A stretch of 64,000 nt of DNA, from contig NZ_BSOA01000003.1 of the NCBI RefSeq assembly GCF_030160275.1, forward strand, positions 186,001 to 250,000, read 5' to 3'. Position numbers and translations under genes: made by a program. Shown piece after piece: positions 52,919-61,269 of the stretch; positions within the stretch are counted from its first letter, which is position 1; the number at the start of each line of letters is the position of its first letter. The DNA is from Dyella flagellata. GTDB lineage: Bacteria; Pseudomonadota; Gammaproteobacteria; Xanthomonadales; Rhodanobacteraceae. Below the pieces are notes generated by a model, which saw only the letters and a program-made list of their open reading frames with translations, did no database searches and had not been told where the DNA came from.

Positions 52919-53385
52919 AGCTGCTGCTTGTCCTGATTGGCTGCTTCATCGATGCGCTTGCCGGCATGCGCCTTGGCCATCGCATCCTTCAGTTCTTTCG
53001 GCATATAGGTTTCGTCGTGCTTGGCCAGCACTTCGGTGGCGACGAAGCGCGCGTGATCCATATGGCCGGTGGCGATCACCGACTGGTTCTCGCGAAACAG
53101 GTCCGGCAGGATGCCGGTGTATTCCACCGGCATGGCGCCGCTGGCATCCACCACGGTGAAGGTGACTTTCAGGGAGTCGTTGCTGCGCTGGATCGAACCG
53201 GCCTTGACCATGCCGCCGAGACGGAAGGTCTTGTAGGAGGTTGCTTCACCCGCCTGCACCTGGCTGGGCGTGAACAGGTAGTTCATGTTCTGCTGCAGCG
53301 CGTACACCACCAGGGCCGCCGCCACGGTCACGGCAACGAGGATGGCGATGATGATGGTTAGCCTGCGTTGGCGCGTCGGATTCAT
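52915..53385 (-). CDS. ccmE: Heme chaperone CcmE
   Basis: CcmE carries heme covalently on a histidine and hands it to the lyase. The 156-residue protein has a membrane anchor (about 9-28), a beta barrel domain with [20 protein letters not shown], and the heme-binding region [18 protein letters not shown], where the His is the attachment site. The start at 53385 is the family start. It follows ccmD by 8 bp. Confidence 0.95.
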   Translation of the reverse strand: MNPTRQRRLTIIIAILVAVTVAAALVVYALQQNMNYLFTPSQVQAGEATSYKTFRLGGMVKAGSIQRSNDSLKVTFTVVDASGAMPVEYTGILPDLFRENQSVIATGHMDHARFVATEVLAKHDETYMPKELKDAMAKAHAGKRIDEAANQDKQQL

Positions 53386-53393
53386 GGATAGGC

Positions 53394-53606
53394 TTAAGTT
53401 GAGGCTGTGGATGGCTGGCTGCTGCGATCTTTGCGCGCGTTCTGCCGCGCCATGCGTGCGCGCAATTCGCGCAATTGCCGTCGGCGGCGGAACTGCGGTG
53501 CAAGCCAGTCGGCCAGCAGCACGATGAAGAACACGCCATAGGCCGGCCATACGTAGACCGCATAACCACCCATGGCCAGAAACGATTGCAACGATGCGGC
53601 GTTCAT
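53394..53606 (-). CDS. ccmD: Heme exporter protein CcmD
   Basis: CcmD is a small membrane protein that helps release holo-CcmE from the CcmABC complex. The 70-residue protein has one membrane helix (about 15-33, [20 protein letters not shown]) and a basic tail with [17 protein letters not shown], as expected. It overlaps the ccmC stop (ATGA). Identity in this family is low, so position supports the call. Confidence 0.88.
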   Translation of the reverse strand: MNAASLQSFLAMGGYAVYVWPAYGVFFIVLLADWLAPQFRRRRQLRELRARMARQNARKDRSSQPSTAST

Positions 53607-54361
53607 CCGCGCACCTCATCTTCGGCGATCTGCCGCACCCAATCCTTGCCGCCTTCCAGTGCCAGCAGGTCCGCGCGCACGCGGCCGCATAAACTGGCGA
53701 CGTAATAAAGCTTGGTGGCAATCATCATGGTGAGCAGCGGCCATACCATCGCCGGCGCGATGGTGGAGGGGTCGAGCAGCTTGATGGTGGAGCCCTGGTG
53801 CAAGGTGTTCCACCAGTTCACCGAGAAATGCACGATCGGCACGTTGACGATGCCGATCAGCGCCAGGAATGCAGCCGTGCGTGCGCCCTGGCGGCGATCC
53901 TCGAAGGAGTGATAAAGCGCGATCACGCCCAGGTACAGGAACAGCAGCACCAGTTCGGAGGTGAGTCGTGCATCCCAACTCCACCAGGTGCCCCACATGC
54001 GCACGCCCCAGAGCGAACCGGTGACCAGGGTGATGAAGGTGAAGGCAGCACCGATCGGCGCGGATGCCATCGCCACCACTTCGGCCAGTTTGATGCGCCA
54101 GACCAGGGCAATGAACGCTGCAACGCCCATCACGCCATAGATGAACAGGCTCATCCAGGCGCTGGGCACGTGGATGAAGATGATGCGGTAGTCGTCGCCC
54201 TGCTGGTAATCCGGTGGCGCCAGCACCAGGCCACCGTACAGAGCGACCAGGCCGAGCACCAGCGCAAGTCCTATCGCCCAGGGCCGCAGCGTGCCGGCAA
54301 AGCGGTAGAACACCGGTGGTGAACTCAGCTTGTGCAACCACAGGGGGATCCAGTTGGCCAT
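53603..54361 (-). CDS. ccmC: Heme transporter CcmC
   Basis: CcmC loads heme onto CcmE. The 252-residue membrane protein has six helices and the WWD-type motif [20 protein letters not shown] at about 125-144. The Shine-Dalgarno sequence GGAGG (54368-54372 complement) lies 6 nt before the ATG, inside the end of the element at 54362-54633. The upstream ccmB gene is separated from it by that insert, unlike the tight spacing elsewhere in the operon. Confidence 0.96.
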   Translation of the reverse strand: MANWIPLWLHKLSSPPVFYRFAGTLRPWAIGLALVLGLVALYGGLVLAPPDYQQGDDYRIIFIHVPSAWMSLFIYGVMGVAAFIALVWRIKLAEVVAMASAPIGAAFTFITLVTGSLWGVRMWGTWWSWDARLTSELVLLFLYLGVIALYHSFEDRRQGARTAAFLALIGIVNVPIVHFSVNWWNTLHQGSTIKLLDPSTIAPAMVWPLLTMMIATKLYYVASLCGRVRADLLALEGGKDWVRQIAEDEVRG

Positions 54362-54633
54362 TAGGAGCCTCCCCCCTGTCGATGCGTAGTCCGTGTTGTG
54401 TCTGAGTGGCCGTCAGGTGGTAGTGCACGGCGCAGCGCCAGACTGGCCGTCTGGTCCAGCCGTGCGCTGCCGCATGGCGGCCGCTCAGGCGCAACCCGAA
54501 GGGCTGAATCTGTTTGCCTCAATGCTTGCGTCATCGTTCGCTCATGCATAGACATACATTTCTCCCCTATTTGCATCGAGTGTGCAAACAGATTCAGCAC
54601 GGACCACGCAGCGGCAGGGGGTAGGCTCCTCAT
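54362..54633. mobile_element. MITE-like element splitting ccmB from ccmC
   Basis: The insert has terminal inverted repeats (TAGGAGCCTCCCCCCTGTCG at the left; the right end reads CGGCAGGGGGTAGGCTCCTC, its near complement). Inside are a hairpin with the palindrome CAGACTGGCCGTCTG (54439-54453), also found in both 292-bp elements, and a perfect 15-bp stem GCTGAATCTGTTTGC / GCAAACAGATTCAGC (54503-54517 / 54584-54598). The right end overlaps the ccmB stop. No coding potential is seen. The tip sequence resembles the 292-bp elements, so it is called a related subfamily. Confidence 0.7.
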
Positions 54634-55325
54634 GAATCCAGCGCGATGCGGAGGGCGGCTGCGCAGGCTAGCGGAGCCAGCACTACGGCCAGTACGAACG
54701 CTGCGCCCAGCCAGGCGATGGGAGCGATCCATGGCAGCCCTTCCTGGGCGGCTGCCAGTGCTCCGGCGGCGAAGATCACCACCGGCACGCAAAGCGGCAG
54801 CAGCATCAAGGCAAGCAGCATACCAGAGCGCCGCGTGCCGGCTGTCAGTGCTACGAGGATGCCGCCCAGCAGGCTCAGCAGCGGTGTGGCGAGCAGCAAA
54901 GCCGCCAGCAGTACCGGGGTGATCGCGATCGGCAGGTGCAGCATGCCCGCCAGTACCGGCGCGATTACGATCAGGGGCAGGGCGGTGGCCAGCCAGTGGG
55001 CGAGGATTTTCATGCCCAGCATCAGCGCCAGCGGTTGCGGCGCGAGCATCAGCTGCTCCAGCGAGCCGTCCTCGATGTCGCTGCGGAACATCGCATCCAG
55101 CGCCAGCAGCATCGCCAGCAATACCGTTACCAGGACCACGCCGCCGGCGATACGTTTCAGCAAGGCGCTTTCCGGCCCGAGCGCGAACGGGAACAGCGAG
55201 GTGACGATCAGCGCATACAGCACCGGCAGCACCATGTCGCCGCGCTGGCGCCAGGCCAAGGTGAGATCGCGGCGCAACACCGCGATACAGGCGTGGGCGA
55301 GACCAGGGCGCCGGGTATCAAGCAT
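54630..55325 (-). CDS. ccmB: Heme exporter protein CcmB
   Basis: CcmB is the membrane subunit of the CcmAB ABC transporter that releases holo-CcmE. The 231-residue protein has six helices and the conserved FRSDIEDGSLEQLMLAPQPL and MKILAHWLATALPL segments. It overlaps ccmA by 8 bp. Its stop codon lies at the right end of the MITE-like element. Confidence 0.95.
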   Translation of the reverse strand: MLDTRRPGLAHACIAVLRRDLTLAWRQRGDMVLPVLYALIVTSLFPFALGPESALLKRIAGGVVLVTVLLAMLLALDAMFRSDIEDGSLEQLMLAPQPLALMLGMKILAHWLATALPLIVIAPVLAGMLHLPIAITPVLLAALLLATPLLSLLGGILVALTAGTRRSGMLLALMLLPLCVPVVIFAAGALAAAQEGLPWIAPIAWLGAAFVLAVVLAPLACAAALRIALDS

Positions 55326-55953
55326 GTAAGCGAATCCGCTGTGGCTCGCCGCCGTGGAACTGCACGGCGCCGTGACTGGTGACCAGCGCTGCACCGCCGT
55401 GCGCGATGTGCGCCTCCAGCAGGGCATCCACCAGCTGGATGCCGGAGCGGTCCAAGTTGGCGTAGGGTTCGTCCAGCAGCCATAGCGCGGCGGGAATCAG
55501 CAGCAAGCGCGCCAGCGCCACGCGCTTCTTCTGGCCGGCGGAAAGTTTGCGTACGGGTTCATCCTCATAGCCGATCAATCCCACCTGGGTAAGTGCGCCT
55601 TCGATGCCGCTCTGGTTGCGATGGCCATGCAGGCCAATGGTGAACGCCAGGTTTTCCCGCGCGCTGAGTTCCGCCTTCAGGCCGAGCTGGTGGCCGAGAA
55701 ACACCACTTCACCACTGCAGCGATCCCAGGTGAGCGGCTCGCCGCGCCAGCGCAGCTCGCCCTCTTCAGCGCGCAGCAGGCCGGTGAGGATGCGCATCAA
55801 AGTGGTCTTGCCGCTGCCGTTGTCGCCTTCGATCAGCATCAGCTCGCCGGCATCCAGGCGGAAATCCAGGGGGCCGAATACCGCGTCGTCCTGGCGGTGG
55901 AAGGCAAGGGCGCGGGCTTCGAGTAAGGGGCTGTGGGAGGTCATCGCCGGCAT
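55318..55953 (-). CDS. ccmA: Heme exporter ATP-binding protein CcmA
   Basis: CcmA is the ATPase of the CcmAB complex. The 211-residue protein has Walker A IEGDNGSGKTTLMRILTGLL, signature KLSAGQKKRVALARLLL, and Walker B ALWLLDEPYANLD. It is the first gene of the ccm operon, with a second possible ATG at 55944. No clear Shine-Dalgarno sequence is visible. It starts 12 bp after the stop of a DUF3293 gene, so the two may be cotranscribed. Confidence 0.95.
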   Translation of the reverse strand: MPAMTSHSPLLEARALAFHRQDDAVFGPLDFRLDAGELMLIEGDNGSGKTTLMRILTGLLRAEEGELRWRGEPLTWDRCSGEVVFLGHQLGLKAELSARENLAFTIGLHGHRNQSGIEGALTQVGLIGYEDEPVRKLSAGQKKRVALARLLLIPAALWLLDEPYANLDRSGIQLVDALLEAHIAHGGAALVTSHGAVQFHGGEPQRIRLHA

Positions 55954-55965
55954 TGTGGGGATGAC

Positions 55966-56400
55966 TTATCCGGCTTGTCCACGCGGCGGCTCGCCGCTGG
56001 TCAGGCGCAGGCGCGCGTAGCCATCGGCCAAGCCGTGGATGTAGGCGTTCTGCTGGAATTGCTGCGCCAGGACATCCGTTTCGGCTAGCCCTGGGCCGAC
56101 GACGAAAAAGCTCGGCTCGCGCCAATCCTCGCCTACCCCGACGGCCGGGTGGATGGTCAGCGTGGATGGCAGTTTTCGCAGGGCTGCCAGCAAGTCTTGT
56201 TGCGCAACGTGGTTTTGATCGCGCGGCCGGGCCCGTGAGCCGGGATTCCATGCGGTGATGAAGGCCCAGCTGTGCGGACCGATCAGGCTGCTCAGGGGGG
56301 CGGGCACGGGTGCATCCACGCGGATGGACGCGAAGCCGCCCGAGGTCAGGCGCACGCGGTAGTCGGTGCCACGATAGGCGGCAATCAGCGCGCTATCCAT
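55966..56400 (-). CDS. DUF3293 family protein
   Basis: The 144-residue protein matches the DUF3293 pattern: AAYRGTDYRVRLTSGGFASI near the start, HSWAFITAWNPGSRARPRDQ in the middle, and EPSFFVVGPG before the C terminus. The family has no known function. It overlaps kmo by 8 bp and precedes ccmA by 12 bp, so it bridges the kmo and ccm units in one leftward run of genes. Confidence 0.82.
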   Translation of the reverse strand: MDSALIAAYRGTDYRVRLTSGGFASIRVDAPVPAPLSSLIGPHSWAFITAWNPGSRARPRDQNHVAQQDLLAALRKLPSTLTIHPAVGVGEDWREPSFFVVGPGLAETDVLAQQFQQNAYIHGLADGYARLRLTSGEPPRGQAG

Positions 56401-57763
56401 GCCGCAAGGGTGGCAGCGGGGGCAGGGTGGCTTCCAGTGCGGTTACCGCGGCCTCCAGCGGCACGTCATTGACGTTGGTGGAACCGCGCAGCAATTGCTC
56501 AAGCAGCACGTCTTGCGCCCGTCCGCGTTCGTAAGCGTAGGCGTAAGGCAAATGCGTGAAGGTGACCATGCGGTAGCGTGCCATGAAGTGCTGCGGCGCG
56601 CGCTGCGCCAGCCGGGCACCCAACTCTCGCTTGGCCAGATAGCGAGGATCGGCTACCGAATCGCGCATCTCGATATAGTTTTCCAGCGCCATCGCCGCGA
56701 TCGCGTCGGCGTTCGGCTTGCGGATGCGTTGGAACTCGGCAAAGGCATCGGCCGTATCGCGGCCTGCTTCGGCCAGCAGATTGGCGAGCACCACCGTATC
56801 TTCGAATCCGCAGTTCATGCCCTGGCCGTGGAACGGCACGATGGCGTGCGCCGCATCGCCGACCAGCAGGGCGCGGCCGTCGATATGCCAGCGATCCAGA
56901 TAGAGCGTGGACAGCCCACCGACCGGATGCGCGTCGTAATCCTCCGCGAAACGCGGAATCAATGGCAGCAGGTCGCGGAAATCACGGCGGAAGAATTCAC
57001 TCGCCGCGGCCGCGTCCGGCAAAGTATCGAAGCTGGGATGCGGGCCGTGCGCCGGCAGGAACAAGGTGACGGTGAAGCTGCCTTCGGTGTTCGGCAAGGC
57101 GATGCACATGTAGCCGCCGCGCGGCCAGATGTGCAGGGCATGCGGCTCGATCGCGAAGCGTTCGGCGCCGGCGGCCGGCGGTATTTCCAATTCCTTGTAG
57201 CCGTGGCCGAGCGGTTCGACGCGCTGGCCCAGTGGCTGGTAATCGTTCATGGCCACGCGCAGGGCGGAGCCGGCACCGTCCGCACCGATCAGCACGGTGG
57301 CATCGTGCTGGCGTTGCACGCCGTCATCGTCGATCAAGCCGATGCACTGCGCGTCCAGATCGGCCCGGACCAGGCCTTGGCCGAAATGGAAGCGCGCGCC
57401 GGCTGCTTCCGCCGCATCGAGCAGCAGCATGTTCAGTCCGCCTCGCGAGACCGACCAGATCACTTCGCTGTCGTCCACGCCGTAGCGCTGCAGACCGGAG
57501 GCTCCCTCGAGCGGATGCACCATGCGCCCGCGCATCATCACCGCGCGTTGCAGCACGTCGTCGGCGAGACCGGCTGTGCGCAGGGCTTGCAAACCGCGTT
57601 CGGCGAGTGCGAGGTTGATCGAGCGCCCGCCGACGAAACCTGCCCGGCGCGGATCGGGGCGCTTTTCGAAAACCTCGACGGCGAATCCGCGCGTGGCCAG
57701 CAGCTGGGCGAGCAACGCGCCGACCAAACCGCCGCCGATCAAGGTGATTGCTGGTTGCGTCAT
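56393..57763 (-). CDS. kmo: Kynurenine 3-monooxygenase
   Basis: This FAD enzyme hydroxylates kynurenine in tryptophan catabolism toward quinolinate and NAD. The 456 residues have the Rossmann motif ITLIGGGLVGALLAQLLATR near the start, RSINLALAERGLQALR, and the FAD-binding GDAAHAIVPFHGQGMNCGFE around 290-310. The start at 57763 is preferred over the ATG at 57775. The usual partners (kynU, haaO, tdo) are not in the window. It is the first of a run ending in the ccm operon. Confidence 0.93.
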   Translation of the reverse strand: MTQPAITLIGGGLVGALLAQLLATRGFAVEVFEKRPDPRRAGFVGGRSINLALAERGLQALRTAGLADDVLQRAVMMRGRMVHPLEGASGLQRYGVDDSEVIWSVSRGGLNMLLLDAAEAAGARFHFGQGLVRADLDAQCIGLIDDDGVQRQHDATVLIGADGAGSALRVAMNDYQPLGQRVEPLGHGYKELEIPPAAGAERFAIEPHALHIWPRGGYMCIALPNTEGSFTVTLFLPAHGPHPSFDTLPDAAAASEFFRRDFRDLLPLIPRFAEDYDAHPVGGLSTLYLDRWHIDGRALLVGDAAHAIVPFHGQGMNCGFEDTVVLANLLAEAGRDTADAFAEFQRIRKPNADAIAAMALENYIEMRDSVADPRYLAKRELGARLAQRAPQHFMARYRMVTFTHLPYAYAYERGRAQDVLLEQLLRGSTNVNDVPLEAAVTALEATLPPLPPLRHG

Positions 57764-57833
57764 GCTGCGCGCCATGGGTGGGAGCGCAACAATGTTCCGC
57801 AAGTGGGCGTTTACTGCAAGAGGCGCGGACTGC

Positions 57834-57907
57834 GTAGGCTGGGATGCCAATCCCAGCATCGCTCGTGCTGCATACATGGCAGCGCTGGGATTGGCATCCC
57901 AGCCGAC
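57834..57907. repeat. REP-like intergenic hairpin repeat, paired unit (copy 9)
   Basis: GTAGGCTGGGATGCCAATCC and GCTGGGATTGGCATCCCAGC lie between kmo and phaB, ending at the phaB stop. Same family as 641-708. Confidence 0.85.
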
Positions 57908-57910
57908 CGT

Positions 57911-58672
57911 TCAGAAGCTCATGAAGTAGCCGCCATTCACCGGCAGATTGGCACCCGTGATGTAGCTGGCGTCGTCGGCGGTGAGAAACACTACCGCGCG
58001 CGCTATGTCAGCAGGCGTGCCGAGGCGGCCCACTGGAATATCGGAGATGATCTGCTGGCGAATTTCCTGCGGTACCGCAGCCACCATCGGCGTATCACAG
58101 TAGCCAGGCGAAACCGTATTCACCGTAACGCCTTTGCGTGCGGTCTCGCGCGCCAGCGCCATGCTGAAGCCGTGCACGCCGGCCTTGGCCGCGGAGTAAT
58201 TGGTCTGTCCGAACTGGCCGGTCTGGCCGTTTACCGAACTGAGATTCACGATGCGGCCGAAGCCGCGCTCGGTCATGCCTTCAACGACGTGCCGGCAAGT
58301 GTTGAAGACCCCATCCAGGTTAACGCGCATCAGTTCATGCCAATGCTGCGGATCCATCTTGCGCAGGCTGGTATCGCGCGTGATGCCGGCAGCATTTACC
58401 AGGATGTCGACGTGGCCGATGTTGCGTTCGATGTGCTCGATAAGCGAGCCGCAGGCCTTGAAATCGCTGACGTCGCAGGGCTCGAAACGGATCGCGCCGT
58501 TAGAGGCTGCGATATGTTCGCGGAAGGCTTCGATGCGGTCGCTGCGAGTGGCCAGATCGACTGCAATCACCGTACGCCCAGCCAGTGCCAGCTGCAGACA
58601 GATCTCGGTGCCGATGCCGCCGATCCCGCCCGTGACCAGGGCAACGCGCGGGGCGGTCTTCGAGGGGCTCAT
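57911..58672 (-). CDS. phaB: Acetoacetyl-CoA reductase (PHB synthesis)
   Basis: PhaB reduces acetoacetyl-CoA to (R)-3-hydroxybutyryl-CoA, the monomer of polyhydroxybutyrate. The 253-residue short-chain dehydrogenase has the cofactor motif VTGGIGGIGTEICLQLALAG, the catalytic Ser in NLSSVNGQTGQFGQ and Tyr-Lys in NYSAAKAGVHG. GIGGIGTEI and the ending VNGGYFMSF match PhaB proteins. AAGGAA lies 6 nt upstream. It follows phaR on the same strand by 76 bp. Confidence 0.92.
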   Translation of the reverse strand: MSPSKTAPRVALVTGGIGGIGTEICLQLALAGRTVIAVDLATRSDRIEAFREHIAASNGAIRFEPCDVSDFKACGSLIEHIERNIGHVDILVNAAGITRDTSLRKMDPQHWHELMRVNLDGVFNTCRHVVEGMTERGFGRIVNLSSVNGQTGQFGQTNYSAAKAGVHGFSMALARETARKGVTVNTVSPGYCDTPMVAAVPQEIRQQIISDIPVGRLGTPADIARAVVFLTADDASYITGANLPVNGGYFMSF

Positions 58673-58748
58673 GAAAAATTCCTTCAGCGCATGCCGCGCG
58701 GCAGCACGTGTTGTGCTGCAGCGGTACGGGAGCCCCAGGCAATAGCGA

Positions 58749-59249
58749 TCAGGGTTTCTTGGTGGTGCCGCCGCGACCGGTCTGACCCGGTGCGGGGGTG
58801 GCCTGCGAGGCGGATTCCAGGAAGCCGCGCTGCATGTTCTTCCATGCATCCAGATTGCGTTCCGTCAGCTCGTTGAGCAGCGACCAGGGGGTTTGCCCCA
58901 TCAGGCTGTTGAGCTGGTTGCGGAACTGCTGTTGCTGGTCGAGGAACACCTGCAGGCTGCGCTCCAGGTACGGCCCCATGAATCCTTGCAGGGAATCGCC
59001 GTAGAAACGGATGATCTGGCTCAGCAGCTGGGGCGACAGCATCGGCTGACCTTTCTCCTCGTGCTCGGAGATGATCTGCAGCAGCACGGAGCGGGTCAGG
59101 TCCTCGCCGCTCTTGGCGTCGCGGACTTCGAAGGTCTCGCCATCCAGCACCAGCTGACGGACTTCTTCCAGCGTGATGTAGCTGGAGATTTCCGTGTCGT
59201 AGAGCCGACGGTTCGGGTACTTCTTGATGATGCGGGTTGTTTGTGCCAT
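58749..59249 (-). CDS. phaR: Polyhydroxyalkanoate synthesis repressor PhaR
   Basis: PhaR binds PHB and DNA and represses phasin genes when polymer is absent. The 166-residue protein has the N-terminal PHB/PHA accumulation domain with IIKKYPNRRLYDTEISSYIT and VLLQIISEHEEKGQPMLS, then MGPYLERSLQVF. An ATG at 59249 is taken as start; a GTG at 59255 is possible. A palindrome that may be its own operator lies upstream at 59304-59325. It precedes phaB. Confidence 0.94.
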   Translation of the reverse strand: MAQTTRIIKKYPNRRLYDTEISSYITLEEVRQLVLDGETFEVRDAKSGEDLTRSVLLQIISEHEEKGQPMLSPQLLSQIIRFYGDSLQGFMGPYLERSLQVFLDQQQQFRNQLNSLMGQTPWSLLNELTERNLDAWKNMQRGFLESASQATPAPGQTGRGGTTKKP

Positions 59250-59303
59250 GCACACAAACTAGCAGAAGGTATTGCGTCGCACCAGTCAGGAAGGGCCTTT
59301 TTA

Positions 59304-59325
59304 TGCTGCACCGGGAGGTGCAGCA
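59304..59325. promoter_or_regulatory. TGC-rich palindrome upstream of phaR, possible PhaR operator
   Basis: TGCTGCACC-GGGA-GGTGCAGCA is a perfect 9-bp dyad in the phaR leader region, 55 bp upstream of the start. PhaR proteins bind TGC-rich dyads (CTGC...GCAG) and control their own gene. The spacing here is longer than in published alphaproteobacterial sites, so assignment is tentative. Confidence 0.5.
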
Positions 59326-59329
59326 ATTG

Positions 59330-59621
59330 TAGGGAGCCTCTGATCCATTCCTGCGTACCCGGCATGACGTCCAGAAGGCCCGCAGGGCGTGTCGTGCGGC
59401 ACAGGGCAGACTGGCCGTCTGTTCAAGCTGCGGGGCACGTCCTGCGGGCCTTCTGGACGTCACCCCGTCTTTAAATTTTAAATGTTGGGGCCGCACTGTA
59501 TGCGCGCCTCGCTTCGCCCCGCCGTCTAGACATACTCCCGGTATGCCTTCGCCGCCGGGGCGAAGCGAGGCGCGCATACAGTGCGGTGACGGGTGCGCAG
59601 GAATGGATCAGAGGCTCCCTA
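59330..59621. mobile_element. MITE-like 292-bp element, copy B, inverted relative to copy A
   Basis: Same length as copy A (13610-13901) and the same parts in reverse order. The terminal inverted repeats are near perfect here (GGGAGCCTCTGATCCATTCC on both strands). The first hairpin starts GACGTCCAGAAGGCCCGCAG with a 21-bp perfect stem; then comes an AT-rich hinge CTTTAAATTTTAAATG, and a hairpin starting CCGCACTGTATGCGCG. The shared palindrome CAGACTGGCCGTCTG is at 59407-59421. It lies between the PhaR operator region and the emrB stop. No protein is encoded. Confidence 0.85.
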
Positions 59622-59623
59622 GA

Positions 59624-61180
59624 TTAGTGCCCCATGGCGCCGCCTCCGGCACTGCCGAAGGGCGGGCGGGCGAACCAGAGCACGGGCAGCAGCAGCACGA
59701 ACAGAATGGCGCAAGCGTAGAAAATGTCGTTAACCGCCAGGGTATAGCCCTCGCGATTGATGATTTGATCGATATAAGCGATGCGTCGGCTCGCTCCCAG
59801 GCCCAGCTGGGAAAGCTGCTGGAGGTATTGCGTGGCGCCCGGTTGGGCCGGATTAACGTACTCGGTCAGGCTGGCGTGGTGAGAAATGGCGCGGTGTTGC
59901 CAGAGTGTCACCATCACCGCGGTGGACACGCTGGAGCCGAGGGTGCGGAAGAAGTTGGAAAGCCCGGAGGCGCTGGCGATTTCCGAGGCAGGCAGGCCGG
60001 ACAGATAGATCTGGTTGAGGGGAATGAAAAAGCACGGAATCGCCAGCCCCATCACGAAGCGCGGTACCACCAGCGTGCCGAAGGACGCGGCGCTGTCGAA
60101 GGTGGAAAACCAGTAGGAGGTGAGCGCGAATACGATGAACGCCCAGCTCACCAGTAAACGCAGATCGACCTTGTGCATGTTGCGTCCGACGATCGGCGAT
60201 AGCAGGAACGCCAGCACGCCCACCGGCGCCGCCGCCAGGCCCGCCCAGGTGGCGGTGTAGCCCAGCGTGGTCTGCAGCCACAGCGGGAACACCACATTGA
60301 TGCCGAAGAAGGCGAACATGCCCAGCGACAGGCTGATCACGCCCACGGTGAAATTGCGCTGCTTGAACAGTGACAGGTCGATCACCGGATGCTTGGCGTG
60401 GATTTCCCACACCACCAGGAAGGTGAGGCACACCAGGGCGATCAGGCCCAGCGTGAGGATCAGCGGCGAGGCGAACCAATCATGGTCGTTGCCGTTGTCG
60501 AGCATGAACTGCAAGCAGCCCACACCCACCACCAGCAACACCAGGCCGACCGCGTCGATCGGTGCCTTCACGGTCTTGGTTTCGCGCTTGTGCAGCAGGG
60601 TCCAGGTGATGATGGCGGCCAGCACGCCCACCGGCAGGTTGATATAGAAAATCCACGGCCAGGAGAAATTATCGGTGATCCAGCCACCCAGGATCGGGCC
60701 GAAGATCGGCGCGACCACCACCGTCATCGCCCACATCGCCAGCGCGATGCCCTGCTTCTCCTTCGGATAGCTCGACAGCAGCAAAGTCAGCGAGAGCGCC
60801 ACCATGGGGCCGGAGCCGGCGCCCTGCAGCAAGCGGCCGACCACCAGCATCGGCATGGTGGTGGCCATGCCGCAGAACATCGAAAAGATCACGAACAGCA
60901 TCACCGACGCAACGAAGGTGCGCACCTCGCCGAAGCGGCGCGCGATCCAGCCGGTGAGCGGCTGCATGATGGCGCTGGCCAGCGAATACGAGCTGATCGC
61001 CCAGGTGCCTTCGTTCGGACTTACCGCCAGGCTGCCGGCAATATGCGGAACGGAGACGTTCACGATGGTCATGTCCAGCACCTCCATGAAGGTGCTGAAA
61101 GCGACGGCGATAGTCAGCAAGACCAGCGGAGTGCCGTGCAATGGTTTCAGGGGTGCAGCGTTTTCGGGTGTGGCAGCCAT
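59624..61180 (-). CDS. emrB: EmrB/QacA-type MFS multidrug exporter (DHA2, 14 helices)
   Basis: The 518-residue inner membrane protein has 14 predicted helices and DHA2 motifs: VLDMTIVNVSVPHIAGSLAV in helix 1 and WAISSYSLASAIMQPLTGWI. GRLLQGAGSGPMVALSLTLL is the motif C-like region. It would export hydrophobic compounds together with the EmrA-like adaptor and the outer membrane channel of the next two genes. It is last in this leftward operon; copy B of the MITE-like element begins 2 bp past the stop. Confidence 0.9.
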   Translation of the reverse strand: MAATPENAAPLKPLHGTPLVLLTIAVAFSTFMEVLDMTIVNVSVPHIAGSLAVSPNEGTWAISSYSLASAIMQPLTGWIARRFGEVRTFVASVMLFVIFSMFCGMATTMPMLVVGRLLQGAGSGPMVALSLTLLLSSYPKEKQGIALAMWAMTVVVAPIFGPILGGWITDNFSWPWIFYINLPVGVLAAIITWTLLHKRETKTVKAPIDAVGLVLLVVGVGCLQFMLDNGNDHDWFASPLILTLGLIALVCLTFLVVWEIHAKHPVIDLSLFKQRNFTVGVISLSLGMFAFFGINVVFPLWLQTTLGYTATWAGLAAAPVGVLAFLLSPIVGRNMHKVDLRLLVSWAFIVFALTSYWFSTFDSAASFGTLVVPRFVMGLAIPCFFIPLNQIYLSGLPASEIASASGLSNFFRTLGSSVSTAVMVTLWQHRAISHHASLTEYVNPAQPGATQYLQQLSQLGLGASRRIAYIDQIINREGYTLAVNDIFYACAILFVLLLPVLWFARPPFGSAGGGAMGH

Positions 61181-61210
61181 GCTGGCCTCGCGATCTTGCT
61201 TTGCCGGCGG

Positions 61211-61236
61211 TCATTCCCGCTTGCGCGGGAATGACG
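61211..61236. repeat. Common GTCATTCCCGC hairpin
   Basis: GTCATTCCCGC-TTGC-GCGGGAATGAC is a perfect 11-bp stem in the 89-bp gap between emrA and emrB. Hairpins of this kind are common REP-type repeats in many Proteobacteria. It may affect mRNA stability between the two genes. Confidence 0.8.
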
Positions 61237-61269
61237 GCGCTGAGGATAGGTGGTGTCGCTATTTGAACT

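Noticed and set aside
56399-58876. An 825-codon open frame on the + strand opposite kmo and phaB
   Set aside because: Antisense to kmo and phaB, spanning a REP-like repeat, with no recognisable family; a GC-driven shadow frame.
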